Shown: positions 53,961 through 63,433, counted from the first letter of the stretch. The stretch: 64,000 bases of DNA from Mucilaginibacter straminoryzae (GCF_022953055.1 NZ_JALJEJ010000002.1:778692-842691); one strand, 5' to 3'. The notes: generated from the letters alone by a model not told the origin. Translations and numbers: made by a program.

Positions 53961-54833
53961 ATGCAGCTTGATCCTAAAGTATTAATGACCATTAAGAATT
54001 TGCCGTTATTGGCGAAAACGGTTATTGATGGCTTTATGAATGGCTTTAATAAAAGCACAGTTAAAGGCCCAGGGTTGGAATTCAGCCAGTACCGCAGCTA
54101 CCAGCCCGGAGATGATCTTCGCTGGCTGGACTGGCGAATGTACGCCCGGTCTGACCGTTACTACATCCGCGAATCTGAGGTAGAAACCAGCATTTCGGTC
54201 AGGTTCCTGATCGACGCCAGTGCTTCTATGAACCACCAGGACGGAGCGGTAAGGAAAATAGACTACGCCAGGTTCCTCGCTGCGTCCCTCGCTTACTTGG
54301 TGAACCTGCAGGGAGATTCTGCCGGGTTATATGTATTTAAAGAAGGCGGCTTGTTTTCGCTGGCTTCTAAACCCGACCCGCAACATCTGCAGCGGATTTA
54401 TTATCAGCTGGATCAGATCCAACCGTCCGGGACGTTCACGCAACCCGTACATTATAAAGAGTTATTTGGCAACAGCCGCAAAGAACTGCTGGTATTTATC
54501 ACCGATCTGTACCAGGAAAATAACGAGATCTATCAACTGCTGGACTCGCTCGCTGCATTAAAGCACGAAGTACTTGTCTTCCACCTGATGGGGCATAACG
54601 AACTGGAATTTGATTTTAAAGGCTATACAGCGCTGGAAGATCTGGAAACCGGGCAAACCATCGAAATAGACCCGCAACAGGCACAAAAAACATATAAAGA
54701 AACGTTAAATGAATATCTCGCCGGTGTAAGGATGCAGTTATTAGGTAAGCGTATTGCTTACCGGCTGATTGATACTTCACAACCGCTTGATGGTGCATTG
54801 CGGGATTTTTTAATACAAAGGAGTAAAGGGTAG
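53961..54833 (+). CDS. DUF58 domain protein (vWA-like)
   Basis: 290 aa. The DUF58 hallmark Y-Q-P-G-D-D-L-R-W-L-D-W-R-M-Y-A-R (residues 48-64) precedes a vWA-like MIDAS D-A-S-A-S (Asp85, Ser87, Ser89). Cytosolic or peripheral; in known MoxR systems DUF58 proteins are MoxR clients. It is followed directly by a type 1 repeat at the stop codon. Confidence 0.9.
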   Translation: MQLDPKVLMTIKNLPLLAKTVIDGFMNGFNKSTVKGPGLEFSQYRSYQPGDDLRWLDWRMYARSDRYYIRESEVETSISVRFLIDASASMNHQDGAVRKIDYARFLAASLAYLVNLQGDSAGLYVFKEGGLFSLASKPDPQHLQRIYYQLDQIQPSGTFTQPVHYKELFGNSRKELLVFITDLYQENNEIYQLLDSLAALKHEVLVFHLMGHNELEFDFKGYTALEDLETGQTIEIDPQQAQKTYKETLNEYLAGVRMQLLGKRIAYRLIDTSQPLDGALRDFLIQRSKG

Positions 54834-54948
54834 CCTCTCCCCAACCCTCTCACGAAGGGGAGGGAGCTAAAAAAATGAATTCAAGCAACAAAATATATCG
54901 AATTATAATAAAGCCTCTCTCCCCTGGAGAGAGGTTTGGAGAGAGGCC
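54834..54948. repeat. two type 1 palindromic repeats between DUF58 and BatA-like genes
   Basis: 54834-54867 (CCTCTCCCCAACCCTCTCACG..GGGGAGGG) starts directly after the DUF58 stop TAG. 54913-54948 (CCTCTCTCCCCTGGAGAGAGG plus TTTGGAGAGAGGCC) ends 2 bp before the BatA-like ATG, so GGAGAGAGG lies in the ribosome-binding position. Confidence 0.85.
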
Positions 54949-54950
54949 AG

Positions 54951-56474
54951 ATGCTTAACTTCCTTAACCCCATATGGCTTTTTGCAGCGGCTGCCGTCAT
55001 CATACCGGTGGTGATACACCTGTGGAATATCCGGCCGGGTAAGGTATTAAAAGTAGGCAGTACTTCCCTTATTGCCGCGGCGTCTCGTCGCAGCAGCCGC
55101 AGTTTCAAAATATTGGATGTTTTGCTGCTCATCATCCGTTGCTTGCTTTTGATCTTGCTGGCCATATTGCTGGCAAAGCCTTTCATGGAAAAACAAGTAC
55201 AGCAGCCAAAAGCAACCGGTTGGGTATTATTGCCGCAGGGCTATGTACAACAGGGATACGGGCGCTACAAGCAAAGCATAGATTCGCTCTTGAAGAAGGG
55301 TTATAGCCTTCGTTATTTCAATCCTGGTTTTAACGTGCTTGATACCGCTTCGCTGAAAGTTAAGTTAGATACGGTGAAAGTGGATACCGCAAACATCTCG
55401 TCACAAAATTATTGGTCGTTGCTTGGTGAACTGAATAGTAAAGTAGATACCGTTACCCCTGTTTACTTATTTACGCCGAACACACAAACGCATTTCAAAG
55501 GCGAAAAACCGGCGGTTGACTTAAACCTGCACTGGCAAACTTTCACCCCGGCAGATTCCACGAGCCAATGGATCCAGGATGCCTGGATGACCACCGATCG
55601 TAACGTCCGCGTGTTGAGCGGCAACAGCAGTCCGTCAGGGATCAGCTACCAGTATACTACCTTAAAAAACGATGGAGAGAATAAACTCTTCAACGTTTCT
55701 GTACAAAACGGCCAGCCGGTAGTTACACTTAAGGGAGCCAATAGCGCCCCTTTTAAGGTAGACACTGCTGTTTACCGCATGGCCATTTATGCAGATGCCT
55801 ATACCGCAGATGCGGCTTATTTATCTGCTTCGCTCGATGCCGTTAACCGTTTCACCGGCAGCAATGTGATCCTGAAAACGTATGATAGCCCGAATGCAAT
55901 CCCGGCAAATACCAACTGGATCTTCTGGCTGTCAGACAGGCCTTTTTCTGCCCGGCTGCTACATCCCGGTTTGCATGTTTTCGCTTATCAAAAGGGCATC
56001 GCTTCAACCATAAGTTCAACTATCATTTCCAATCTGCCAAACGCGTTGCCGGGTGGCGACGTGCAAGTGCCTTTATTTAAATCGATAAAAGCAGCGGCAA
56101 ATACTGGCGACGTAATCTGGCACGACGGCTTCGGACAACCTGTTTTAACAGGGCAACAACAGCATAACGCATACGTTTACCATTTCTTCAGCCGTTTTAA
56201 CCCTACCTGGAACAACCTGCCGTGGGACGGACAGTTTCCGCAGTTGCTACTTCAGCTAACTGCTAAATTGCAGGAAGTCCCAATGAAGAACGACAAGCGT
56301 GTCCTACAAGCGGCAGAAATAACGCCCTTAAAAGGCGGCTTTAAAGCGCAGGTTTCTACAAAAGAAGTTATCCGGAAAGAAGCTACGCAATGGATCTGGC
56401 TGGTACTGGTGCTCCTATTCATTACCGAACGTTGGCTGGCAACGCAATCAAAAACTATTCAAAGCAATGGCTAA
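54951..56474 (+). CDS. BatA-like membrane protein
   Basis: 507 aa. The N-terminus is the aerotolerance BatA form (M-L-N-F-L-N-P-I-W-L-F-A-A-A-A-V-I-I-P-V-V-I-H-L-W, residues 1-25) with a second TM helix near residues 58-78, and a C-terminal TM (W-I-W-L-V-L-V-L-L-F-I-T-E-R). No MIDAS motif is seen in the long central extracytoplasmic region, so it is probably not a vWA protein itself. ATG 54951 is preferred to 54936, which would encode repeat DNA. It overlaps the next gene by 8 nt. Confidence 0.82.
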   Translation: MLNFLNPIWLFAAAAVIIPVVIHLWNIRPGKVLKVGSTSLIAAASRRSSRSFKILDVLLLIIRCLLLILLAILLAKPFMEKQVQQPKATGWVLLPQGYVQQGYGRYKQSIDSLLKKGYSLRYFNPGFNVLDTASLKVKLDTVKVDTANISSQNYWSLLGELNSKVDTVTPVYLFTPNTQTHFKGEKPAVDLNLHWQTFTPADSTSQWIQDAWMTTDRNVRVLSGNSSPSGISYQYTTLKNDGENKLFNVSVQNGQPVVTLKGANSAPFKVDTAVYRMAIYADAYTADAAYLSASLDAVNRFTGSNVILKTYDSPNAIPANTNWIFWLSDRPFSARLLHPGLHVFAYQKGIASTISSTIISNLPNALPGGDVQVPLFKSIKAAANTGDVIWHDGFGQPVLTGQQQHNAYVYHFFSRFNPTWNNLPWDGQFPQLLLQLTAKLQEVPMKNDKRVLQAAEITPLKGGFKAQVSTKEVIRKEATQWIWLVLVLLFITERWLATQSKTIQSNG

Positions 56475-58590
56475 TCAGCAGGGCATAGAAAAAATAAAGC
56501 AAATCAGGCAGCGATGGGTAAGTTACCAGCTCACCGCCGATGCATTGCTATGCGCTGCTATTGCATTACTAGCAGGTGCTTTGTTACATGCGGCATCTAT
56601 TAATTGGGTTTGGTGTATTTTAATCTTCGCCGTAATTTTCAGCATAGTTATTTTGCTTCGTAAGCCCTGGGCAACATCGCTAAACACGGTATCGCTCTAT
56701 CTCGATCAAACCTATCCCGAACTGGAAGAAAGCGCCACGCTTGCGCTCCAACCAGCGGAAGAACTGAACCTGTTGCAAGCGCTGCAACAACATAAGGTAG
56801 TCAGCACTTTACAGCACATTCCTGGCACACCTGCCGGTTTTACCAACCGTCTAAAGCGGGCAGCGCTATTTTTAGCCGCCGCACTGGTGCTTAGTTTTAT
56901 TCTTTTAAAAATTCCGATACACTCACAGCAAGGTATTTTTGGCGGAGGAAACCCGGCTAAAGAAAACGAGAAGAATTTACCACCTGAAAAAATATTGCCG
57001 CAGATCAGCAATACCGAAGTAACCATCACACCACCTGCTTATACAGGTAAAAAGTCTTATCAGCAAGACCGCTTTACACTGAATGTAGAAGAAGGCGCTT
57101 CCGTCAGCTGGCTTATCACTACCAATACTGCCGTCGACCATCTTACTCTGATCTTCAACGAGCGCGAAAAGATAGACATGCAGCCTGCGGGCGATCATCA
57201 GCACTGGCAGGCGCAGAAGGTACTAAGCGCAGCAGGTTTTTACCAGGTAGAGTTAGATGGCAAACTGTCAGACTTGTATGCCATCCAAATCATTAAAGAC
57301 ACGCCACCTGTAATTCATATCAAAGCGCCTAAACAGTATACGCATATCGATGCCGGGGAGAAACCGCAGGTAACCATCCAGGCGGCGATCAACGATGATT
57401 ACGGTGTTGGTAATGCCTACATTGCAGCGACTGTAGCAAAAGGCCGTGGCGAGGGTGTGAAGTTCAAGGAATACAAAATAGACTTCAGCGAAAACTTCGG
57501 CGGGCATAACAAGCAATACGATCTAAAGAAACTGGTTAGTCTTCCTGCGTTCAACATGGAGCCCGGCGACGAGTTGTATTTCTTTATCCAGGCGCAGGAC
57601 ACACACAAGTTAACCAGCCGTACCGATGTGTACATTGTTTCCATACAAGATACCGCCCAGCTATTAAGCATGGATGGCATTGTATCTGGTGTGAACCTGA
57701 AACCTGAATTTTTCCGCAGCGAGCGGCAGATCATCATCGATTCACAAAAGCTGCTGCACGACAGGGATAGCATCAGCAAAGAAGAATTTAACCGCCGGAG
57801 TAATGAATTGGGTACCGACCAGAAATTACTGCGTTTGCGTTACGGTAAGTTTTTGGGCGAAGAAGACGAATCTAACATGGATGAGGATAAAAGCGGCGGC
57901 CAGTTGGGCAAAGCAGAAAACTTCGGAAACACGGCCATGGTGATGGATGCCTACACGGATAAACATGATAACGCCGAGGATGCGACCTTCCTGGAGCCTA
58001 CCGCCAAAGCCCAGCTTAAAGCTACGTTGACAGAAATGTGGCGTGCCGAATTGCACCTGCGCATGTATAAGCCTGAAGAAGCTTTGCCGTTTGAATTTAA
58101 AGCACTGCGGTTGTTGAAAGATTTGCAGCAGAAATCGCGCTCATACGTGGCTAAGACGGGTTACAACCCGCCACCACTAAAAATGGAGAAACGCCTGAGT
58201 GGCGAACTGGATAAAATTGCCGAGCCCGTTGCTAAAGAAGATATTAAAAAAACAGACGACCAGTTCGCGACACTGAAAAAAGCAGTGATCATATTAGAAC
58301 AGTATAAAACCACACCGGTACTTTCACCGGCAGATAAACACACCCTGCAATTGGCCGGGCAGGAGATCGGCCGCAGGGCAAGCAGCCAGCCCGGTATTTA
58401 TTTGCCGGCATTAACAGCACTAAAGCAACTGACAACCAGCAATAAAATCAGTACGGCTAAAGTTGATGCAATAGAAAAAGCATTGCAGCGCATGCTACCG
58501 GTGCAGAAACAACTGCCATCTTCATCTGCTAATGCAGCCAACCCGCTGTCACAGCAATATTTCAAAACCCTTAGCCGGCTAAACAAATGA
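56467..58590 (+). CDS. large membrane protein, DUF4175-like
   Basis: 707 aa. About three N-terminal TM helices (around residues 22-38, 42-60, 136-156), followed by an extracytoplasmic region of about 270 residues that looks beta-sandwich-like (T-P-P-A-Y-T-G-K; T-P-P-V-I-H-I-K-A-P) and a long charged helical C-terminal part. The family assignment is tentative. It overlaps neighbours by 8 and 4 nt, so it is part of one translational unit with the BatA-like gene and the next gene. Confidence 0.75.
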   Translation: MANQQGIEKIKQIRQRWVSYQLTADALLCAAIALLAGALLHAASINWVWCILIFAVIFSIVILLRKPWATSLNTVSLYLDQTYPELEESATLALQPAEELNLLQALQQHKVVSTLQHIPGTPAGFTNRLKRAALFLAAALVLSFILLKIPIHSQQGIFGGGNPAKENEKNLPPEKILPQISNTEVTITPPAYTGKKSYQQDRFTLNVEEGASVSWLITTNTAVDHLTLIFNEREKIDMQPAGDHQHWQAQKVLSAAGFYQVELDGKLSDLYAIQIIKDTPPVIHIKAPKQYTHIDAGEKPQVTIQAAINDDYGVGNAYIAATVAKGRGEGVKFKEYKIDFSENFGGHNKQYDLKKLVSLPAFNMEPGDELYFFIQAQDTHKLTSRTDVYIVSIQDTAQLLSMDGIVSGVNLKPEFFRSERQIIIDSQKLLHDRDSISKEEFNRRSNELGTDQKLLRLRYGKFLGEEDESNMDEDKSGGQLGKAENFGNTAMVMDAYTDKHDNAEDATFLEPTAKAQLKATLTEMWRAELHLRMYKPEEALPFEFKALRLLKDLQQKSRSYVAKTGYNPPPLKMEKRLSGELDKIAEPVAKEDIKKTDDQFATLKKAVIILEQYKTTPVLSPADKHTLQLAGQEIGRRASSQPGIYLPALTALKQLTTSNKISTAKVDAIEKALQRMLPVQKQLPSSSANAANPLSQQYFKTLSRLNK

Positions 58591-60377
58591 TAGCGCAAAA
58601 ATATATCGTCATTATTGTTTGTGTGGTAGCCGCAGGCGTGATTATCTGGCGCGAGGTGCAGCGCCCAAACAAAGCTTACTTAGCTTGCCGGATCCTGGCC
58701 GTGCTTGTTGCAATAATTGCTTTGGCTTGCATTATCCTGCCGTTAAGTTATACAGGTACCGTCAATCCAAACGAACAGCACGAAGCTATTCTGCTCACCG
58801 AAGGCTTTTCGCCGGATAGTTTAAAAAACTATGCTACAAACAGGGTATTCGCTGTAAATAGAGCGTCCCAGAAGGCTTACCCTAAAGCGAGCCTGATCAG
58901 CGGCGCAGGCGAACTTTCACGGATGAAATCTGCTATTAACCACGTCCATCTATTTGGTTATGGTTTAAGCAAACCCGAATTGGATGAGTTAAAAGACGTC
59001 ACAATTACCTTCCATCCCGCCGTTGTACCCGAGGGGATTCAGTCTGTAAGCTGGAACGAAAAGCTTAAATCGGGAGAAAAGCTAACTGTCCAAGGCCACT
59101 TAAATAATCCTGAAAAAAATAACCTGAAGCTTACGCTGAAAGGTTTAGGCACCACACTGGATTCGGCGTTTCTTAATACTTCGGGCACATTCAATTTAAC
59201 CAGCAGGCCCAAGCAGGTAGGCAGGTCCGTTTATCGGCTTATTGTTACCAATGAGAAAGACACCCTGGCTAATGAAAGCGTGCCTTTTGAAGTAAATACC
59301 ACTAAACCATTGCAGGTGCTGATACTGGCATCGGCGCCGGATTTCGAAAATAAGTTCCTGAAAAACTGGCTCAGCGAGAACCAATACGGCGTGGCGGTTC
59401 GCAACCAGATCAGCAAGAACAAATACAGCCAGGAATTCGCCAACGTATCCCAACGGTCTTTACAGCACATTGCGTCCTCCGTTTTAAGTAAGTTTGATGT
59501 GGTAGTCAGCGACCTGGAGGTGATGAAATCACTTCCATCATCAGAAGCTGTCGCGATTAAAGAACAAGTGCAGCAAGGTGGCCTGGGCCTGATCGTAAGA
59601 GCGGATAGTACCACTCAATCTAACAACTGGATACAGCAACGATTCCCGCTAACCCGTACATCATCGCAAGGACAGATGATTACCGCGCTAAAACTACAGG
59701 ATCAGGTAGCGCCAACTTCAAAGCTATTGATAGATCCTTTTTTTATCAACTACCATAATTATACCCAGCCGCTGGTAACAGATCAGCAAAACCATGCGGT
59801 TGCAAGCGCCAGCCTTGCGGGTGCCGGTAAAATCATTTTTACTACACTTACCAATACCCATAACTGGATGTTAGGCGGCGACGAGGACGATTATACTGCC
59901 CTGTGGTCTTTACTCATTACCAAGGCTGCGAAAAATATTCCCGCCCAAAATCAGGTTACCATAAAAAGTGCCATACCGCAAATCAACCGTCCTGTAGAAC
60001 TGCAGGTACAGGCATCTTCCGGCACACCGACCCTGATCAAAGTAAATCAAACCTCGCTACCGGCGGCAGAGCAGCCTTCATTACCCTTTACTGCAAATGT
60101 TACCTACTGGCCAAAGAAAGCCGGTTGGCAGCAGGTAGAGGTAGGGAACAATGTTAGCTGGTGGTATGCGTATCCGGCAAATGAATGGCAAAACCTGGTT
60201 AAGCAACAACTGCTGAACGAGACCCGGTTATATGCCGCTAATCATCCCCAAAAGCAATCTGTAACAAAACAAATACAACAAAAGGTTCAGATTGCCGTGC
60301 CTAAAATTTATTTTTATCTGGTGCTTCTTGCCGCGCTGATATGGCTGTGGGTTGAAGCGAAATTTTTAAACCAGTAA
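58587..60377 (+). CDS. large membrane-anchored protein of unknown family
   Basis: 596 aa. Two N-terminal TM helices (about residues 6-20 and 34-56), an extracytoplasmic region of about 510 residues that is mostly beta-rich, and a C-terminal TM (Y-F-Y-L-V-L-L-A-A-L-I-W-L-W-V-E). ATG overlaps the previous stop (ATGA). No enzymatic motif is visible. It precedes tldD copy 3 by 42 bp. Confidence 0.72.
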   Translation: MIAQKYIVIIVCVVAAGVIIWREVQRPNKAYLACRILAVLVAIIALACIILPLSYTGTVNPNEQHEAILLTEGFSPDSLKNYATNRVFAVNRASQKAYPKASLISGAGELSRMKSAINHVHLFGYGLSKPELDELKDVTITFHPAVVPEGIQSVSWNEKLKSGEKLTVQGHLNNPEKNNLKLTLKGLGTTLDSAFLNTSGTFNLTSRPKQVGRSVYRLIVTNEKDTLANESVPFEVNTTKPLQVLILASAPDFENKFLKNWLSENQYGVAVRNQISKNKYSQEFANVSQRSLQHIASSVLSKFDVVVSDLEVMKSLPSSEAVAIKEQVQQGGLGLIVRADSTTQSNNWIQQRFPLTRTSSQGQMITALKLQDQVAPTSKLLIDPFFINYHNYTQPLVTDQQNHAVASASLAGAGKIIFTTLTNTHNWMLGGDEDDYTALWSLLITKAAKNIPAQNQVTIKSAIPQINRPVELQVQASSGTPTLIKVNQTSLPAAEQPSLPFTANVTYWPKKAGWQQVEVGNNVSWWYAYPANEWQNLVKQQLLNETRLYAANHPQKQSVTKQIQQKVQIAVPKIYFYLVLLAALIWLWVEAKFLNQ

Positions 60378-60405
60378 CTCATTTAACTAAACTAATAACT
60401 TTAAA

Positions 60406-60411
60406 AGGAGG
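60406..60411 (+). promoter_or_regulatory. strong Shine-Dalgarno before tldD copy 3
   Basis: AGGAGG with 8-base spacing to the TTG start at 60420. Unusual in this genome, where most starts lack a recognisable SD; it supports the TTG start. Confidence 0.75.
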
Positions 60412-60419
60412 ATTAAACC

Positions 60420-62063
60420 TTGAAACGCAGAAATTTCATTTATCTGTCGGGGGTTGGAGCCGGAGCCATGATGCTGCCAGACTTATCCGCAATGGGTCGC
60501 CCCATTGACCAGGAGCGCGCGCTGGAAGCCATTGATGTGAAGGTGAAAAAAGAACTTGCCGATACCGCTCTTAACGTAGCCAAATCTAAGGGAGCCAGCT
60601 ACGCCGACATACGTATCGGACGCTACCTTACCCAGGCCGTTATTACCCGCGAAACCCGTGTCTTGAACGTCGCCAACGCAGAATCGTTTGGGGTAGGTAT
60701 CCGCGTGCTGGCCAACGGCTGCTGGGGATTTGCTGCCGGCAATGTAGTCACCAAAGATGGGGTAGCTAAAATTGCTGAGCGTGCGGTAGCAGTAGCTAAA
60801 GCCAATGCAGCAGCAAAGATCGGCGGTGAGCCGGTACAGCTTGCACCACAAAAAGGTTATGGCGAAGTGAGCTGGAAAACGCCAATCCAACGCAACGCAT
60901 TCGAAGTGCCGATTAAAGAAAAAGTAGACCTATTACTTACCTGTAACGGCGAAGCCATGAAAGGCGGGGCAAACTTTGTTAACTCTACCATATTTGCCAT
61001 CAACGAGCAGAAGTATTTCGCCTCAACTGATGGTTCTTATGTTGATCAGGATATTCACCGTTTATACCCTAACTTCCAGGTAACTAAAATTGATGCGATG
61101 GCCGGTGCATTTGAAACCCGCGCAGCATTAAGTTCACCTGTAGGGATGGGATACGAATACCTTACCCCAAGCGAATCTGAAAAAGTTCAGGGTGTGGTTA
61201 CGCGGTACAAAAACCGCTACGACATGCTGGAAGATATCCGCAATGCCACCAAGAATGCCGCTGAAAAAGTAGCATCAAAATCAGTGGATCCGGGTAAATA
61301 CGACCTGGTGCTGGATCCTTCCCACCTTTGGTTAACTATCCACGAATCGGTGGCCCACCCTACCGAGCTTGACCGTGTATTGGGTTACGAAGCCAACTAT
61401 GCCGGTACCAGCTTCCTTACCTTAGATAAACTAAAATCAGGTAACTTTAAATTCGGCAGTAAGCACATGAACATCGTTGCCGACAGGCAGCAACCGGGAT
61501 CACTGGGCGCTATCGGTTATGACGATGAAGGTGTTAAGCCGTCTCAGTTTGACATTGTGAAAGATGGCATCCTGACTAACTTCCAGGCCATCCGCGACCA
61601 GGCGCACATGCTGGGCTTGAAACAATCGCAAGGTTGCTGCTATGCGCAAAGCTGGCAGGATGTACAGTTCCAGCGTATGCCAAACGTATCATTAAGTCCG
61701 GGCAAAGAACGCCTGAGCGTGGACGATATGATCAAAGGTGTAGAAAAAGGAATTTACATTGTCGGTAACGGCTCATTCTCTATCGATCAGCAACGCTACA
61801 ACTTCCAGTTTGGCGGGCAGTTGTTCTACGAGATTAAAAACGGTAAAATTGTAGGTATGCTGAACGATGTGGCTTACCAGGCCACTAACCAGGAGTTCTG
61901 GAACTCGCTGGCCGCTGTTTGCGACGAGCGCGATTACCGCTTGGGCGGTGCATTCAATGACGGTAAAGGTCAGCCAAGCCAGTCAAACGCGGTATCGCAC
62001 GGATCATCTACCGCATTATTTAAAGGAGTTAACGTAATTAATACAAAAAGAAAAATCGGATAG
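60420..62063 (+). CDS. tldD: TldD-family metalloprotease with Tat-like N-terminus (copy 3)
   Basis: 547 aa. N-terminus M-K-R-R-N-F-I-Y-L-S-G-V-G-A-G-A-M-M-L-P carries a true twin-arginine (R-R-N-F-I). HExxxH is H-E-S-V-A-H near residue 307, Ala in place of the Gly of copies 1 and 2. The C-terminal motif is F-N-D-G-K-G-Q. TTG start 60420 is forced: an in-frame TAA lies two codons upstream. It is the last but one gene of the moxR operon, 42 bp after the membrane protein gene, 5 bp before tldE. Confidence 0.92.
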   Translation: MKRRNFIYLSGVGAGAMMLPDLSAMGRPIDQERALEAIDVKVKKELADTALNVAKSKGASYADIRIGRYLTQAVITRETRVLNVANAESFGVGIRVLANGCWGFAAGNVVTKDGVAKIAERAVAVAKANAAAKIGGEPVQLAPQKGYGEVSWKTPIQRNAFEVPIKEKVDLLLTCNGEAMKGGANFVNSTIFAINEQKYFASTDGSYVDQDIHRLYPNFQVTKIDAMAGAFETRAALSSPVGMGYEYLTPSESEKVQGVVTRYKNRYDMLEDIRNATKNAAEKVASKSVDPGKYDLVLDPSHLWLTIHESVAHPTELDRVLGYEANYAGTSFLTLDKLKSGNFKFGSKHMNIVADRQQPGSLGAIGYDDEGVKPSQFDIVKDGILTNFQAIRDQAHMLGLKQSQGCCYAQSWQDVQFQRMPNVSLSPGKERLSVDDMIKGVEKGIYIVGNGSFSIDQQRYNFQFGGQLFYEIKNGKIVGMLNDVAYQATNQEFWNSLAAVCDERDYRLGGAFNDGKGQPSQSNAVSHGSSTALFKGVNVINTKRKIG

Positions 62064-62068
62064 TTAAT

Positions 62069-63400
62069 ATGCCTATACTTACTAAAGAAGAAGCACAGGC
62101 TTTATTAAAGAAAGTGCTCAGTTACTCAAAAGCCGACGAATGCCAGGTAATTTTATCCGGCCGCGAAGGTGGTAACATCCGGTCTGCATTAAATGCTGTT
62201 TCTACAGCAGGTGAAGTCAGTACGCTTAACCTGGCTGTAAATGCCGTCTATGGCAAAAAAACAGGCACAGCTACCATTAACGAGTTTGACGACGCCTCGC
62301 TTGAAAAAGTGGTTCGCCGTGCAGAAGAATTAGCGCAGCTGGCGCCGGAAAACCCGGAATACATGCCAATGCTTGGTCCGCAAAACTTCCAGGAATCGAT
62401 ACAATATAATGCTAAAACTGCAGCCATGACGCCCGAAACCCGCGCAGACATGGTAGCCAAAAGTTTAGCAGTTACCAAAGCGGCAAATCTAAGCGCTGCA
62501 GGTTTCCTTGAAAATACTACCGGTTTTTCTGCGGTAGCAAATTCGAAAGGTCTATTCGCATATGATAAATCAACTGATGTTACTTTCACGGTAACCACCC
62601 GTAATTCGGCCGGTACTGGCTCTGGCTATGCTGCCCGTGGTTATACCGACGTAAGTAAGCTGGATACCGGTGCGGCAACCAAAGTGGCAGCACAAAAGGC
62701 GTTAAGCTCTGTCGGTGCAAAAGCGATTGAGCCGGGTAAATATACCGTGATCCTTGAGCCTGTTGCAGCAGCGTACATGATGGAAAATATGTTCCGTTTT
62801 GATGCCCGCAGCGCAGAGGAAGGCCGCAGCTTCCTGAGCAAAAGAGGTGGTGGCACCCGTTTGGGCGAAAAGCTGATGGATGAGAAGGTAAATATCTATT
62901 CAGATCCGTTTAATACCGAACTTCCTGCCGATACCTGGACAGCCGAAGGCCAGAAACTGGAAAAAACCTATTGGATCCAGAATGGGGTGGTGAAGAACTT
63001 AAGCTACTCGCGTTACTGGGCGCAGAAAAAAGGTGTACAACCTGTCCCTGGCCCAAGCAATATCATTATGGACGGTGGTAACACCAGCCTGGAAGAAATG
63101 ATCAAGAGCACCGAGCGAGGTATCCTGGTGTCCCGCCTATGGTATATCCGTATGGTCGACCCGCAATCATTGCTCCTGACCGGTCTTACCCGCGACGGTA
63201 CGTATTACATTGAAAACGGCAAAATTATGTTCCCGGTAAAAAACTTCCGTTTCAACGAGAGCCCGGTAATTATGCTGAACAACGTAGAGGCATTGGGTAA
63301 ACCAGAACGTACCATCAGCGTGGAAAGCTACCGCAGCTACCTGATTCCACCGATGAAGATCCGCGACTTTACCTTCACTTCGCTTTCAGACGCAGTGTAG
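62069..63400 (+). CDS. tldE: TldE/PmbA-family partner subunit (copy 3 locus)
   Basis: 443 aa, ATG start, no signal peptide. Close to copy 1 over the whole length (S-Y-S-K-A-D-E-C-Q-V; V-V-R-R-A-E-E-L-A-Q-L-A-P-E-N-P; M-D-G-G-N-T-S-L-E-E-M-I-K-S-T-E-R). No HExxxH, so it is the non-metal subunit. Starts 5 bp after tldD copy 3; terminator at 63434. Confidence 0.92.
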   Translation: MPILTKEEAQALLKKVLSYSKADECQVILSGREGGNIRSALNAVSTAGEVSTLNLAVNAVYGKKTGTATINEFDDASLEKVVRRAEELAQLAPENPEYMPMLGPQNFQESIQYNAKTAAMTPETRADMVAKSLAVTKAANLSAAGFLENTTGFSAVANSKGLFAYDKSTDVTFTVTTRNSAGTGSGYAARGYTDVSKLDTGAATKVAAQKALSSVGAKAIEPGKYTVILEPVAAAYMMENMFRFDARSAEEGRSFLSKRGGGTRLGEKLMDEKVNIYSDPFNTELPADTWTAEGQKLEKTYWIQNGVVKNLSYSRYWAQKKGVQPVPGPSNIIMDGGNTSLEEMIKSTERGILVSRLWYIRMVDPQSLLLTGLTRDGTYYIENGKIMFPVKNFRFNESPVIMLNNVEALGKPERTISVESYRSYLIPPMKIRDFTFTSLSDAV

Positions 63401-63433
63401 TTAGAAGCAAGAACCAAGAGACAAGAATCAAGA

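Noticed and set aside
54936..54950. ATG 54936 as start of the BatA-like gene
   Set aside because: It encodes M-E-R-G-Q from the repeat arm; the family begins at M-L-N-F-L-N-P at 54951.
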